From assembly GCA_030789695.1 (NCBI GenBank), contig CM061132.1, positions 30,404,418 to 30,468,417 on the forward strand: a stretch of 64,000 nucleotides of DNA, written 5' to 3'. The notes below the pieces were generated by a model. The model was not told the origin of the DNA, ran no database searches, and saw only the letters and a list, made by a program, of their open reading frames with translations. Each line of letters starts with the position of its first letter. Positions within the stretch are counted from its first letter, which is position 1. Origin of the DNA: Scilla litardierei (Eukaryota; Streptophyta; Magnoliopsida; Asparagales; Asparagaceae). Below, one piece after another: positions 11,061-23,492 of the stretch. The position numbers were made by a program, and so were the translations under genes.

Positions 11061-13880
11061 AATTCAAAAAGAGGAATTATTTTGGAACACCAGAAGTGTC
11101 CAGAATCGACCAACTTTGGATCGATATCACCCTGGATTAATGATTCAAGACATCATCAACCAGACGAACCCGAAGATTCTTCAAAAAGGGTGAAACTTTC
11201 ATTGTCCTATTCAAAAGGGAAAAATGATAATGAGATCATCTCCATTCACATGGACATTGACTCTCCCCACTTCCTCAAATGAATTTAAGATGATATACCA
11301 TCATCATTAAAGATAATGAAGACCTTTAGGTCTCTTGAGAGTATTTAAGGGATATAAATAGGCTTCGTCCACTCCCTTAACCGGACTGATGATGTACCCT
11401 TGGTGTACTCATCAATATATCCTCTAAATAAATGGTCATTATCCAACCACATTCTTTTATAAAATGGTGGTAACTTTGGATAACACTGGGAAATTTAAAT
11501 GTTTTACAACTGGAAAAATAACGAACATCCTGAAGCTTGTGTTCACACCCAAATATGGGTAAGATAAATCATTAAAATGATTTAAATGGATTTCTTATCC
11601 ATTAAAAATCCAGTTGTAGGTGACCACACGGGAACATGCAATTACATTGCAAACCATCAAAACGCATCCTTAGAACCTATTTATATGAGTCTGATCACCT
11701 CATATAAACAGTTTCTGAAAACCCCTGACGGGGGAAGCATTTAGAGCACATCTTATAGATTATGCCATGATGAGTAGACACCCCCATATCACCACTATAA
11801 ACCATCAAAATGCAGAACTATTTATCGAAAGTAAATATCCCAGGTAAATAGAGTCTGAGCACTCTGAACAGGGTAAGCATTTAAATTCACTTCTCCTAAG
11901 ACGTGCATCGATGACCCTATTTTAAAGATTTGATGAGATCCTGAAGATCCCTCACAACTTTAATGTCCCAGAATCAGTTTCAACAGAAATACTACAATCA
12001 TCCATGAGCCTGAAGCTCAAATGACCATTTAAATCATTAATACCTATGATCTGGTTATCATGAATTGTGATGAGATCCTGAAGATCCACACTTATGAAAC
12101 TGTTAAAACAGTTATCAGACATAGTTACTGACAATATAGATGTTGTCATAACTTTCACATCCCTGCTACTAAAAATCCAGCTAGGATTGACATACCAAAT
12201 ATATTGGATGCAATCCACCAGTAGCAGAAGTGGATATCCTCAATGGATGAGAGGACGTACCACTAGGCTCCAAAAAGATATATCTACTCCTGGAGACCGA
12301 AAAAACAATACCACCACAGGAAAGTGAGCTCAAATCCAGAACCTTATTGCAACTTGGTTGCTAAGGACCAATTCTGGATCTGTCCATATTCTTTACCCGT
12401 CCCAGAACCTTCACTTCTTTAACGCGTCGTGAAGGAGACACCTCTGGGAGAAATCAAATGATTATAGTACGTACGGGGTGAGTTTTGGACAAGAAAGAAC
12501 ACATTTTGTCGACAAATTATCTCATATTTCATTTTGCCAGTTAAATATAAAATAGCGTTTCCACAACTCTGCTTTGCCTGAAGCAAAGAGAGAGATTTGG
12601 CCAAATTATAATAATGTGGAATGAGGCAATAATAAGGTGAGCTGGACTCACTTATGAAATATGAGGTGTTGGACCTGAAGTCCTGGTATCAAAAATGGTA
12701 TCAAATCCTGTGGGATAACTGAGTATTGAAGGAGAATTAAAATAAAATCGTTAGCTATAAGCATTTTAGTTTGCTATAGTTTTAGAGGTATAAATCCATC
12801 AAACCAGGAAGTAATCAAGTAAGATGAGCTGAACTCACTTACAAGATGAATCTGATGCATCGACTAGTTTATGTCAAGGCGTAACCCAACGAATGGCAAA
12901 AAGAGGGAATTTTTTGGTTGATGTTGCTATTGGATGTGACAACATCACCGATATAAAATTTCTTCAACTGCATGTACAAATTTTTTCTTTACTTTCCTTT
13001 CTTTTTGGGACAAATATTAATAATATGATTAAAGGAAAGACAACCTAGACAAAGATCCTTAAAGGACTCATACTAAAAGGTTGTTGTTTGCACCTCTTAA
13101 AAACAGTATTGTTCTTAAGAGAGCAAATTAAAAGAATTGAGATTATTTTAACTCAAAATATTATCGGATCTCCTGAAGAGAAATTACCGAAATATCTGTT
13201 AAAGCCTATCTATCAGATATGATATGATATGAAAGCCCTAGCTAGGCATAAATTCTAGGCTTACATAACATTAATCATCCTGAAGATGAACCATCATCCT
13301 GAAGATGAACTATCATCCTGAAGATGACGTTAATTAATCATCCCGAAGATGTAAACTTCATACAATTATGATTGATGAAGAAACATTAATTTCATTCTCC
13401 ACCAAATACACCTATTTGGTTGTATGGATATACATTAAAAGACCCCTTTCCGTTAGCTGGAAGAGGGGAAGAATATATATGGTCCAGAAGTACCTTAAGT
13501 GTCTTTGAAACACTCTTTTACCTGGCCAACTGCATGCGTCTCTTTAGCGTTAGCAGTATAGCTATTAGCCAGGTACAGTACAGTGCCCCCAGCGCGCCAC
13601 TGGACCAGATATATGTAGCTTCTGCGCTATCTCCAAGGGTCGAGGAAAAATCCTCTATGTTAAATGTATTTGCATATGCAGGTTACAGATCATCGCGATG
13701 AATGGCATAAAAGGGACGTCCACCTCCTGAAGATCTACACAGAATCCTTCCAAGTCTACATCCTTCCACCATCCCGAGAAGCTCATCACCCAAGGAGCAG
13801 TTCAAGAACATACAATGCCAGGTCCTGAAGTTCCTCGCAGACAATGACGATTGAGACGTGGAGCTGTCTACCAAGTTTGC
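11061..13880 (+). pseudogene. Decayed Copia pol remnants of element A
   Basis: Collinear fragments match the better-read remnants of element B. The GTPEV block near 11082 starts the pre-integrase region. The segment near 11660-11760 corresponds to the end of integrase, and the linker lies near 12070-12330. An RT start block reading GPEV lies near 12670, an IGSPEE block next to the RT active site near 13166, and 'GPEVPYLS..YLANC' plus RNase H remnants at 13480-13700. Stops and frame shifts are frequent, so no protein can be made. Confidence 0.75.
13272..13352 (+). repeat. Tandem CATCCTGAAGATG hairpin repeat
   Basis: Three copies of CATC-CTGAA-GATG and one CATC-CCGAA-GATG occur in 80 bases. 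Each is a four-pair stem around a five-base loop. They lie within the decayed pol region of element A. Confidence 0.75.
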
Positions 13881-14390
13881 TAGCGCTCCTTTAGTTTCAG
13901 CTAATGCCTTATATGAGTGAAACTTGTATAGATGAGTGATGCTTGTACTTTACTTTTGCTTTCGGAATGTTGCAGATGAGATGGATGTATAGACACATAG
14001 GAGATAAATGTATAGATATATAGGAGATCTGCAAGCCTGAAGCTTGATCAGATTAGGGGGAGTCAACTGTAGAGTTGTACTCTTTTTCCTTGGCTAGTGG
14101 TTTTTCCCACAGGGTTTTCCATAGTCAAGGTTTTAATGAGGCAACCACATTGACTCTGGATCCAGAAGTATCCACCCCTCGACACATCCCCAAATCAGGG
14201 GAAGTTATGGAGTGATGTACTCTTTTCCCTTCGCTATCGGTTTTTCCCACAGGGTTTTCCTTAGCTAAGGGTTTTTAACGAGGCAGTTACCCTTAACTTG
14301 GATCCAGAAGTATCCACCCTTTAAGATACTCAGTAGTACTAATGAATCCTTCAGTATTCATAAAGTCGAGTATACCACGTTGGTTGGATA

Positions 14391-14398
14391 AGGGGAAG
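14391..14398 (+). promoter_or_regulatory. Polypurine tract of element A
   Basis: AGGGGAAG directly precedes the 3' LTR at 14399. Confidence 0.75.
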
Positions 14399-14528
14399 TG
14401 TTATGAATAGGACCCATTGTGCCTATTGGGTATCCACACACATGAGTACCCATTATGAATACTATATAAAGGAGGCTAGGGGTTTCCTAGCCTCAACCCT
14501 TCTCCAAATCTGTTTCTCGTTCATAACA
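14399..14528 (+). repeat. 3' LTR of element A
   Basis: Same length as 8188-8317 with three substitutions. TATATAAA lies at 14463-14470. It is followed by the TACGC target duplication. Confidence 0.9.
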
Positions 14529-14533
14529 TACGC

Positions 14534-15303
14534 TATTTTGTTGTTTCACGTCAAATTTGTTGCTCTATGCTAATTTGTTATTCCGCGCCAAAGGCGCCCG
14601 CGCCAAATTTATTGTTCCATGTCGAAGACACCTGCGCCGAATTTGTTGTTAATCGGTGCCCGCAATTTGTTGTTCTGTGTCGAAGGCGCATGCGCCGAAT
14701 TTGTTGTTCCGTGTCGAAGCTAAATTTTTATTCGTTTAAATTTTAGAGGAGAAAATAATTTTTGGGGAGAACAAAGATTTTAAGACGATGTCTTAAATGA
14801 ACTGTGCTCGAGAACACGTGTTATGACTAGTTATTAGATAAGATAAGTCATTACATTTCCCTATAATATTCATTTTAACAACTAAAATGTTAACAGTTTT
14901 TTATAACTTTATTTAACCCACCTTAAAACTAATTTGATGTTATTGAAAGGCATATATCATCATTGAAAACAACAAAATTTTGGCAAAAAAAGTAACGGCA
15001 AAAAAGCTTGATTTTTTAATGTATCAAAAATATGCTTGATTTTCAAGGTGGATATAGGGTGACTTTGGTCCCACCGAGTTGCCCCCCATTTTTTAGTACG
15101 CAAACAACTATCAACGATGTCATCATCAATCGGTGACGTCGCGGAACTCGGGCAGCGAAGTAACAACACGCCTTCTCCATCATTTTTTATTGAAAAAAAT
15201 TAAAATTAGAACCGACAACTGTCTCTTCTTACCAAATTCCGTGCATACACCGAAGACTGTTCGGTGTACATAGCAAGACCCATAATAATATTTAATTTGT
15301 ATG
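14534..15303. other. Minisatellite remainder, then unassigned flank of element H
   Basis: To about 14745 the sequence continues the degenerate 'tttgttgttccgtgtcgaag' repeats interrupted by element A. From 14746 to 15303 it is AT-rich with no supported gene. It abuts the TTA duplication of the Harbinger element. Confidence 0.55.
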
Positions 15304-15306
15304 TTA

Positions 15307-15321
15307 GGGCCTGTTCTTTTC
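15307..15321 (+). repeat. Left terminal inverted repeat of H
   Basis: Fifteen bases match the right end exactly when inverted. Similarity becomes imperfect beyond them. A second 'cctgttctttt' motif occurs just inside, at about 15401-15411. Confidence 0.88.
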
Positions 15322-17009
15322 GTGAGAATAGGCCACGGAATAAGGAATTTTGCACTGTTCACGTACGACACTCGTGAATCCACGTTTGGAATCCGGCGAC
15401 CTGTTCTTTTGTGATTGTTGAAGGCGGAGGCAGAATGCTTGCGTGGCGGGGGGTTTTGGAATACCACGGGCGTGTCAGGAGTTTTCGTTTTTTGGTTGGA
15501 ATGGGCTGGAATCCGTCTTCAAGATGGGTCCCACACTGGCTTTCGCTCTCTCTCTCCGCTTGTGATCACCCCCCGGCCTCGAATCTGCCATACCCCCTTC
15601 GTATCCCTCTTCTCGCAGCCGCATCAGGCGAAACCCTAAAAATAGGCCACGGATTTGGTTGGCTTCGACCCCAAGCCATTATCTTTTTTGGGTTGTCGCC
15701 GCCGACTGAGTATGGCAGCTGCGTAGGTTCTGACCAAGCTTGATTGAAGGAGGTGATGAACTCAAAAGAAGTTGGATCTGAGCGTCTGAGCTGAAAAAAA
15801 CGGTAAAGTTGGCATTTTTACTTACAAATAGTTTAAGTTTATGAATGATTTCTTGTCCAAAGAACTGATCCCCACGAATTTATCTCCACACTAGCTTCGG
15901 ACAGTAGATTGCGCCGTAAGGGTTGCCGTTTATGATCCCTGACATCGCGGATCTGCGGGTGTGCCCAAGGCAGTGTGATCTCTGTAACGCAAGCTTCATC
16001 TCCATTCTTCTCTTCTGATCAACTGAAAGGTATATCTCCGGCTATCATTTGTGTGTGGTTTGGATGTTCATTGCGGGTCGAAATACTGAATTTTTGTCAT
16101 CTGTGGTTTCTTTGATGGACATGGGTGTGGTTTGATATTGTGATGATGTGTTCACATGCTCGGGTTTCATAAACCCCGCCTCCGCATTCCTTGAATGTTG
16201 AATATATTTGGGATTGTTTTAAGAAGGCTTTATCAAAAAATTTAAACAGATCATTGCCCACCAAGTATGCTACATTTCATATATTAGATGTTTTTGCCAT
16301 CCAACGCAATACATGCAAGCTGAAAACATTTGATAATGACGGCCAAGGAAACATTGCCCTATGAGGAATCATACTTACGTGAAGGCGGAATGCGTGATAT
16401 AGACCAATAAATTCGAACTGCTTAAATGATTTGGAATACATTCTGAGGGCAATTTCAAGTATTTTCATGCATGGCGTGTAATGGTGTTGGTGGCGGCATC
16501 CAGTTGTATGAAATGAAAGGTGAGGCATAAATAAAGGGTTCATGTAACCCTACAAGCCATGATGTTTAGAGAATTTGAAGTGGCAAGCACACTGGCATGC
16601 AACAGATACAATTGATATTGATTCCATGTTATTTTTTCCAAAGTTCCGTACTTATATATTTTTTCCCTGTTATCATATAATAAGCTTTGCGAGATATGTG
16701 AGCCCAGTGATGAAGCATATGCAAAGGAAAAATTATGATAGGCTGGCAGGAAGGTTCCTATATTTGAAATTGGCTTATGGATATGATTAAATTCAGTGTA
16801 TGGAAATATTTAAATATGAGGAGCAACCGCCATGCCACCAAGGGGGAAAATGAAAATAAATGTAATCCTGAGGGCTACTATTACAAATTATTTTAGTTTC
16901 CAAATATTTGTAATTTTCTGACACGGTTTTTATTTGATGAGAATTCATGTATGATTGTTGGTTATATCAATTTAAGCATAATTATTTAGTTGATTCCTAA
17001 ATGCTTTAG
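15322..17009. other. 5' non-coding region of H
   Basis: Contains subterminal sequence and probably the transposase promoter and 5' UTR. An 'atgctttag' acceptor-like sequence directly precedes the transposase ATG at 17010, so a 5' UTR intron is possible. Frames at 15411-15743 lack recognisable domains. Confidence 0.5.
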
Positions 17010-18445
17010 ATGGATAACAACGGGGGCATGATCGGGGGTAACCCACGTGCCGCGGCAGCGGCGGCAGTCATTCTTGTCATCATACACTGCATGCGTAACC
17101 TAGAGGGTAGGCCAAACCGTATACCTAGAGAGCCATCGGCTATGCGGGATCTACATAGGAACTCCCACATGCGTAGAATTCTCTATGGGGGTGAAAGTAG
17201 TTGTTTACACTACTTGAGAATGAGGAGCCATGCATTCATGAATTTGGCCGGATTAATGAGACAAATGGATTTACTTAAAGACACTATACATGTGTTCGTA
17301 AAGGAGCAGTTGGCCATGTTTCTACATATCGTAGGGCACAAGTCAAAGAACAGAGTCATGCAAGTTGATTTTATACGCTCCGGTTCAACAGTTAGCCGAT
17401 ACTTTGGCCAAGTAATGCAAGCAGTATGTGGCATTCGGGATATGTACTTGAAGCAAGCTCCAAATGAGACCCCTACTGAGATCGTCAATAATCCTAACTG
17501 GTACCCTTATTTCAAGGTACGTACGTGTCATATAAATTTGATGGAGTGACATGAAGTAGTTAGAGTAGTATTATTTTACTCTTTTGTAACCAATTGACCC
17601 ACCATTACGATGTAGGATTGCATTGGTCTCATTGATGGGACACATGTCGATGCCATGCTACCTGCACATCTTGTACCCCGGTTTAGAGGCCGAAAGGGGG
17701 TGACACAAAATGTTCTCGCAGCTGCAATGCCGAATAAAAGATTCACGTATGTAATGGCAGGTTGGGAAGGGTCAGCAAATGATTTCACCGTCCTTAAATC
17801 TGCGTTGGCATTACCCCCCCCAAACGGTCTTCGAGTGTACGAAGGTAAGAGGTCGATTTTAACCAAAATTTTAATTCGTTGCACTTATTAAATCTTGTGA
17901 ATAAATTATACTAATTTATAACGGTTATGATTGTAGGTAAATATTACCTATGCGATGCTGGATATACTATCATGCCAGGATTCATATCTCCATACAGGGG
18001 CGTTAGATATCATCTGAAGGACCATACTGATCGAGCTCCTCGAAATCACAAGGAGCTCTTCAACCTACGTCACTCGTCTTTACGAACTAAGATCGAGTCG
18101 ACTTTTGGTATCCTAAAGAACAAGTTTAAGATATTGACATCCAAGCCCCACTATCCATTCCCATGTCAGGTCGATACCGTCCTAGCATGCACTGTGTTGC
18201 ATAATTACATCCAAGTTGCAGATCCACATGACCCTCAACTTAGGGAGGATGCTGTTGATGTGATTACGGAAGATGGAGATGTTCACGATGACTCGATTTT
18301 GGATATGTCCCAACAGATGTCCTTGCGTGACCAAACCCAACAGAGGGACAATTGGAAACTTCGAAGAGACCAAATAGCGTGGGATATGTGGGTCGACTAT
18401 TGTAACATACATAATCAGGGTAACACGCATGAACAAGGTCTTTGA
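17010..18445 (+). CDS. PIF/Harbinger DDE transposase (HARBI1-like), three exons
   Basis: This is the nuclease/transposase that would cut and move element H. Exons by GT-AG sites are 17010-17516, 17616-17844 and 17937-18445. They join in frame to a 414-residue protein, close to the usual plant length. The N-terminal part has an alanine run and a helix-rich DNA-binding-like region. The DDE motif is complete: D176 in LIDGTH, D225 in GSANDF, and E299 in IESTFGILK. Exon 1 ends at ..YFK before GTACGT; exon 3 starts with the split glycine codon before KYYLCDAGY. No stop or frameshift is seen, so it may be functional. Plant elements of this type normally need the Myb-like partner encoded next to it. 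Confidence 0.9.
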
Positions 18446-18640
18446 AATTTGGGTTGGGGTCTATGTGGTAGATATAAGTTTGACATTGTCATCTTTGTTA
18501 TGCACTATTATTGTAGATTTTTCATCTTGCAACTATGAACAAGGTTCTGAACTAATGCTTCTGCTAAGAAATGTGTGTTTCTTGTTGTTTGAATATTTTC
18601 ATTTAATGATTTGAAATAGTATCGTATTCTTTGTGTAGGC

Positions 18641-20218
18641 ATGGCAGGGTCATCTCAACGAGGTCAAGGTCGTGATCCGATGGACCCAATCTCTGACCCA
18701 CCATCAGATAATCAATGAGTAGACGACGATACACGTAATGAGAGGTCTCCCCGTCGACCTATGGCACGTAGGGTGGGAGATATGCAGTACCCTGGGCAGG
18801 GCAACTATGGTGGCGGCAACTATGGAGGTGGCACAAGTGTGCCTTATGCCCAATATGCCCAGTATAGCATGCCGTTGCAAATGGGTGGTCAACCCGGATA
18901 TATGCCAAGTCAAGTTGGCTATATGCAATTGCTTCAAGGGGGAGGCATGGGCCAGGGGGTTGGGAGCTACCAGGGGGGTGGGATGGTCCCTGGGGGAGGG
19001 ATGCAACATGTAGGCGGGAGCTACCAAGTGCCGGGTTTGGGAGGTTTTGGTGGACAACAGCAGTATGTTAGCCCCCCTCACCCAAGTGCATTCACCCAGG
19101 CGGCATCACACAGCGGCAATGACCCCGTATTTGGTAGCGATTCTTCCAGGAAGTCGGGGAGGCGGGATGAGTCAGGTGAAGCTTCAGTGTCTAGCCCAAG
19201 CAAGAAAATGAAGTACAATGCAGAAAAGGGGATGGGGCACAAAATATGGCCTTGGGAACATGACTTGGTCCTCATCCCATTCCTTGCGGAGCAGGCCAGG
19301 GAAGGGATGAAATCAGATAAGACGTTCAAATCTTGTGCATTCAATGCTGCTGCGGCCCACATCAATGAGACATTTGGCACGTCGTACTCAAGCCAAAATG
19401 TACGCAATCATATGAAAGGATTGCGAAAGAAACTAGCCGATGTGGAGAAGTGCCGCAGTTTAAGTGGCGTTGGGTGGTGTCCCGAGAGGCAGATGATTTT
19501 AATGGAGCCGGAAACGTATGCCACGTGGGCCTCGGTAATAATTTCACCATTCGCGCACAAATACATACGCGTCTATGCCATTTCCTTTTTTTACTCTATA
19601 TTATCACATTGTGTATACGTGCAGGCCCATCCTAAAACAAAGGACTTCATTAATCAGCCCTTACCATGGCTTGCTGATCTGAAAGTGATTATAGGTGATG
19701 ACGGAGTGACTGGGGATTTTCTTAAGGGTGTGTTTACACCTTTTGGCGGCCCATTCACTGAAGGTGAAGGTGAGCAGGGAAATCCTTCCCCGCTTGGGCA
19801 TGAATCATATGACACACCATCACCGTACACCCCGCAGGCACCCTCGCGAAGTCCTGGGTCAGCGGCTACTAGCAATGCAGCCCCGCCACCTTCTGTTAAA
19901 AAGGTAAGACGTAGACCACGGGGGAATGCTACCAACGATGCATTGCAAGGTGTGTTTGTGGAGAAACTCACCGAGGTAGCCGAAGCCTTGAGGATCTCAA
20001 ACCTACCCTGGACTGTGGAGATTGGTAAGAGTGTCTATTCACACACGGAGTATCCTGGAGAGAAGTTGGATAGGGTGTATAGCCACCTTATTGAAGTAGA
20101 TCTTGAGGGGAGAAAGTATGTGGGGATGCCTGAGGTTGCAAGGAATAGGTACATAAAGAAGAAAATGGAGGATTTCGACCGTGAGGATGAGGAAGACGAC
20201 GATGGGAGTAATATATGA
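18641..20218 (+). CDS. Harbinger ORF2: Myb/SANT-like DNA-binding protein
   Basis: This is the usual partner of the transposase, thought to bind element ends and help nuclear import. From ATG 18761 and after removal of a likely 90-base intron (19535-19624, GTAATA..GTGCAG), it encodes 455 residues. The N-terminal part is Gly/Gln/Met-rich. It is followed by a Myb/SANT-like domain (KIWPWEHDLVLIPFLAEQ to GVGWCPERQM), the AHPKTKDF continuation, a Ser/Pro-rich stretch with basic KKVRRRPRG, and an acidic C-terminal tail. The intron is in phase and stop-free, so an unspliced message also stays open. The likely original start at 18641 reads 25 codons and then hits TGA at 18716-18718 in the same frame as the main ORF. 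The N terminus may therefore be broken, or translation may begin at 18761. Confidence 0.82.
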
Positions 20219-21359
20219 AGCTTGTAATTTCTGAACAACATTTTGTAATATGTCTTGCATGCACAATGGGGGGGCACGTTGCGGGGATTATTAAATATGG
20301 ATTATGTATGTCTGTAATATGACTACGTGATTTTAGGCTGCTATTAGGTGGTTGTACGTTGAATGTCTGAATGACTGAATGACTGTAGTGCTTGGTTGCT
20401 TGGGAATATGTGGGTATGTAATTTATATATCGTCTTGTCCTTGCATTTTTGTGTCTCATTTGTTTATATTTCCTACTATGGTTTTCACGGTGGAAGCATG
20501 AATTTCATACTTGGTTTTTCTTGCATTATTTCCAGCTTGTGGTTTGTGTATTTATGTCAATGCATTTTTTGATCTTTTGATTTTATCCATGCCCCTGGGC
20601 CTGCAATACATTCATAGATGCCAGACATGTGGGTTGGGTGAATGCCATTTTTTGGATCTAAATATTTTTTTAATCTTTTCCAGCTTGTGGTTTGGGTGAA
20701 TGCAACTTGATTTATTTGCTATTTTCCATCTTGTGGTTTGGTTTTTGCTCTTGTTATGTGCATACATTAATATAAGCCATACTCATGTTGGTATTTGAAC
20801 ATATTGGTTTGTTATCATTTTGAACATGTAGTATTTGCCTTCATTCTGTACTTGCCCTCATTTTGCACTTGCTTGTAGTATTTGAACATTTTCACCATGT
20901 AGTATGTGAACATATTGGCTTGTGGTTGGGTTTAATTTCATACTGTCCTTGCCCTCATTCATCAATAAAGGGGGGCCTCCAGCTGCTTTCACTTTGGGTG
21001 TAATTCAGGAGTTGAAATTTTTTTCATATTTTTGGGACATGCTATAACTTGGGATATTTTTTGTATTTGAAAATTTTCCTTTAAAAGCCCAATGATGACA
21101 CACATGATTTCTCCCGAATTCATTGATACTAACCCAATTATGAGTAAGGCATGCAGGAAGGTTCCAATAATTGAAACATGGGTTGGGTTTTATTTCATAT
21201 TGAGCAGCACATATGTGTATCTGTCAAATTCTCATACACATTATGGTGGACCTGTGACTTAAATTGTGTATCTGTTTTACTCTTGACCTTCACCAAGTTT
21301 GGTTATGAATATAACTCGGATGCTGTCATGTTTATCTGTTTTCATATTGAGCAGCCCAT
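20219..21359. other. H intergenic region with short degenerate repeats
   Basis: Holds the 3' end of ORF2. Three degenerate 'ttccagcttgtggtttg' units lie between about 20530 and 20740. No ORF with domain support. Confidence 0.5.
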
Positions 21360-21665
21360 ATGTGTCCACATCAAATTCTGTTTTATTCATATTATGTGCT
21401 GTTGTGTATCTGGGTGCTGTTGTGTATCTGTTGTGTATCTGTTTTACTATGTGCTGTTGTATCACCACATTTTGAATTGTGTATCTGTTTTGTATCTGTT
21501 GTGTATCTGTTTTGTATCACCACATACCTAGTTTTGTATGTGCTATGTGCTGTTGTGTATCTGTTGTGTATCTGTTTTACTATGTGCTGTTGTGTATCTG
21601 GGTGCCTGTTTTACAATTTAGTTTTGTATCACCACATACCTAGTTTTGTATCACCACATAGCAAG
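21360..21665. repeat. Tandem 'gtgtatctgtt' minisatellite in H
   Basis: The words 'gtgctgttgtgtatctg', 'ttgtgtatctgttttactat' and 'tatcaccacatacctagtt' recur in irregular order over about 300 bases, producing artefactual Cys/Val-rich frames. It lies between ORF2 and the GRF gene. Confidence 0.75.
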
Positions 21666-23024
21666 GGACACAACAGCACAACAACACATATTTCATGTTT
21701 ATCTGTCATGCCCAAATTCCCATATTTCCTGTTGTGTATCTGTTTTACTCTTGCCCTTCACCCACTTTACTCTTGACCTGTGACTAAAATTCTCATGCAA
21801 TTTTTAGAGTCAGTTACCATGGAGCTGCAAACATATATCACAATCAGCACATAGCACATATATTCTATGATGGATCTGCACACATTTATCATGTTGGATC
21901 TGCAAACATTATTTTTTGCTTGTTGTATCGATATCACAATCAGCTGGAGCATGGTAGCATATGATGTAGGGGGGATTGACTGTGTTTTTTAAGGCTAATC
22001 CTATGATAGACACCTGAGTTGGGTCCTTGTTCTAACATCAGTTTCCTTTCTGTTTTTTACTGCCTTGCACATTAGCAAGTTTCCAATTTCTGCATGCGAA
22101 TGAATAACCTGCAGGCTGATGCACTTATCATGATGCACATAAGCAAGTTTCCAATTTCATACTTGGTTTTCACGGTGTAGTTGGTGTTGGTGGTGACCTA
22201 TTGATACCCCTAGCTGGAATGTGTTGTGTGGACACTTGTTGTTGTTTATAGGTGAACATCCAGGTTTTTTGGTGGCATCTTTTCATCACATATATTGTTA
22301 GACACATGTTTTATCAGTCACACCATGCCAATGGATGAGAAAATATTTTGTCATGTCTTTCAGCTGGGAATTTCCAGTTTTTTGGGCATTACTGACATGA
22401 TTGCCTTTGCTTATCATGCTTTCATCTTTGGTTTACTATCATCTGTGTATGTTGGGCATGCATGAAGTACAATCTAGGACTATTGATATGTGAGACTTCT
22501 TATTACTGTCATTTGTGTAATCTGTGAATTTTTCTGTTCTTATGGGAGACTTCTGATGTTTCAATCACATCCCAAATACATTTCTGAAGGCTGTAATTTT
22601 ATGCATGTGACTGTGACTGTTGCATAGCTTTGTCCATGTGACTACGACTGAATTTCATGACAGATACACAAATGTGCATGCGAATCGGGAATAAAACACA
22701 TGTTATTTGCTTATCATGTTTATATTATTAAGGGACAACCGCAAGCAACCTAGTTGGGTAGCTGATACATATGGCAACCTGAGGGCTATATAATTTTAAA
22801 TTTTACATCTAATTTATAGGCGTTTGGTTTTGTATATTATTTTTGTTTTTTTCTTCTCATTTGCCTTGCTCGTTTCTGCAAAAGACGGGTACGTTGACAT
22901 AATGCGATATGTACTTTTCATAGGTACGCCTTCCTCATCCCGTTCTCACTTCATTAAATTGTTCAGTTTCTATGATCATCTCATACCTTCTATTTTGTTT
23001 ATTTCTATGTCTGACCAGGTCTAA
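21666..23024. other. H region upstream of the GRF gene
   Basis: AT-rich, with repeated 'gcaagtttccaatttc' and 'ggatctgca' words and no supported gene. It should contain the promoter and 5' UTR of the GRF-finger gene. Confidence 0.45.
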
Positions 23025-23492
23025 ATGAGTGAAGGGTCATCCACGTCTATTCGCTCCCGCCTTCGGGAAGTGACCCGGGTACCTGCTTTGGAGACGGATG
23101 ATTCAGACTTCAAGAGATGCCGTTGTGGTCTTCGTGTACCTCGGAAGACTTCATGGACCCAGTTAAACCCGGGCAGGAGGTTTTGGAGCTGTCCCATATG
23201 TGAGTTCTTCGTATGGAAGGACCCCCCTCACAGTGACTGGTCAAAGTTTATTATCTTGCATTTAATGGAAGCAGCTGAAAGAGGGGGAACAGGTGATATA
23301 TCTGCGTGCGCACAGACAGGGAGGAGGTTGGATTCTATAGACGATCGGTTGGCTATGGTCGTTGGCCAATTAGAGACATACAGGCTGACCTTAGATAGGG
23401 TGCATAAAGATTATAACTCCCTGAAGTTTGTTCTGTATTCCCTCTTAGGCCTATGTTTTATCTGTTTTCTTATGTATAACAATCTTCATTGA
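23025..23492 (+). CDS. GRF-type zinc-finger protein with C-terminal membrane segment
   Basis: A 155-residue single-exon ORF. Residues about 32-66 form a GRF-like zinc finger: C32-x-C34-G, then TSWTQLNPGRRFWSC56-x2-C59-EFFVWKD. The basic NPGRRFW core and W/F-K-D end are typical of plant GRF proteins, but the second Cys pair is unusually tight. Residues about 98-131 look like a coiled coil, and residues about 132-150 (LKFVLYSLLGLCFICFLMY) are a likely transmembrane helix. Plants have many such small uncharacterised GRF proteins, often near transposons. GRF fingers in other proteins bind nucleic acid. Here the gene lies inside H on the same strand as the transposase, between ORF2 and the right end. 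A role in transposition is inference. Confidence 0.78.
   Translation: MSEGSSTSIRSRLREVTRVPALETDDSDFKRCRCGLRVPRKTSWTQLNPGRRFWSCPICEFFVWKDPPHSDWSKFIILHLMEAAERGGTGDISACAQTGRRLDSIDDRLAMVVGQLETYRLTLDRVHKDYNSLKFVLYSLLGLCFICFLMYNNLH

Larger units (their letters stand above)
8188..14528 (+). mobile_element. Copia-type LTR retrotransposon A, coding-dead
   Basis: Identical-length 130-bp LTRs (8188-8317 and 14399-14528) begin TGTTATGAATAGG and end TTCATAACA. They are flanked by TACGC at 8183-8187 and 14529-14533. The LTRs differ at 3 sites. The element has a leader of more than 1 kb, no recognisable gag, and pol remnants broken by many stops from about 11.07 to 13.88 kb. It is related to element B through shared pol motifs, leader stem, primer site and 3' region. 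The contrast between young LTRs and dead genes suggests it was copied by proteins supplied by another element. Confidence 0.9.

Noticed and set aside
13272..13352. CRISPR-like short repeats
   Set aside because: A plant transposon tract with no spacers of uniform length. The units are simple hairpin tandem repeats.
21178..21776. Cys/Val/Leu-rich frames of 117 and 138 residues
   Set aside because: They translate the 'gtgtatctgtt' minisatellite in the Harbinger element.
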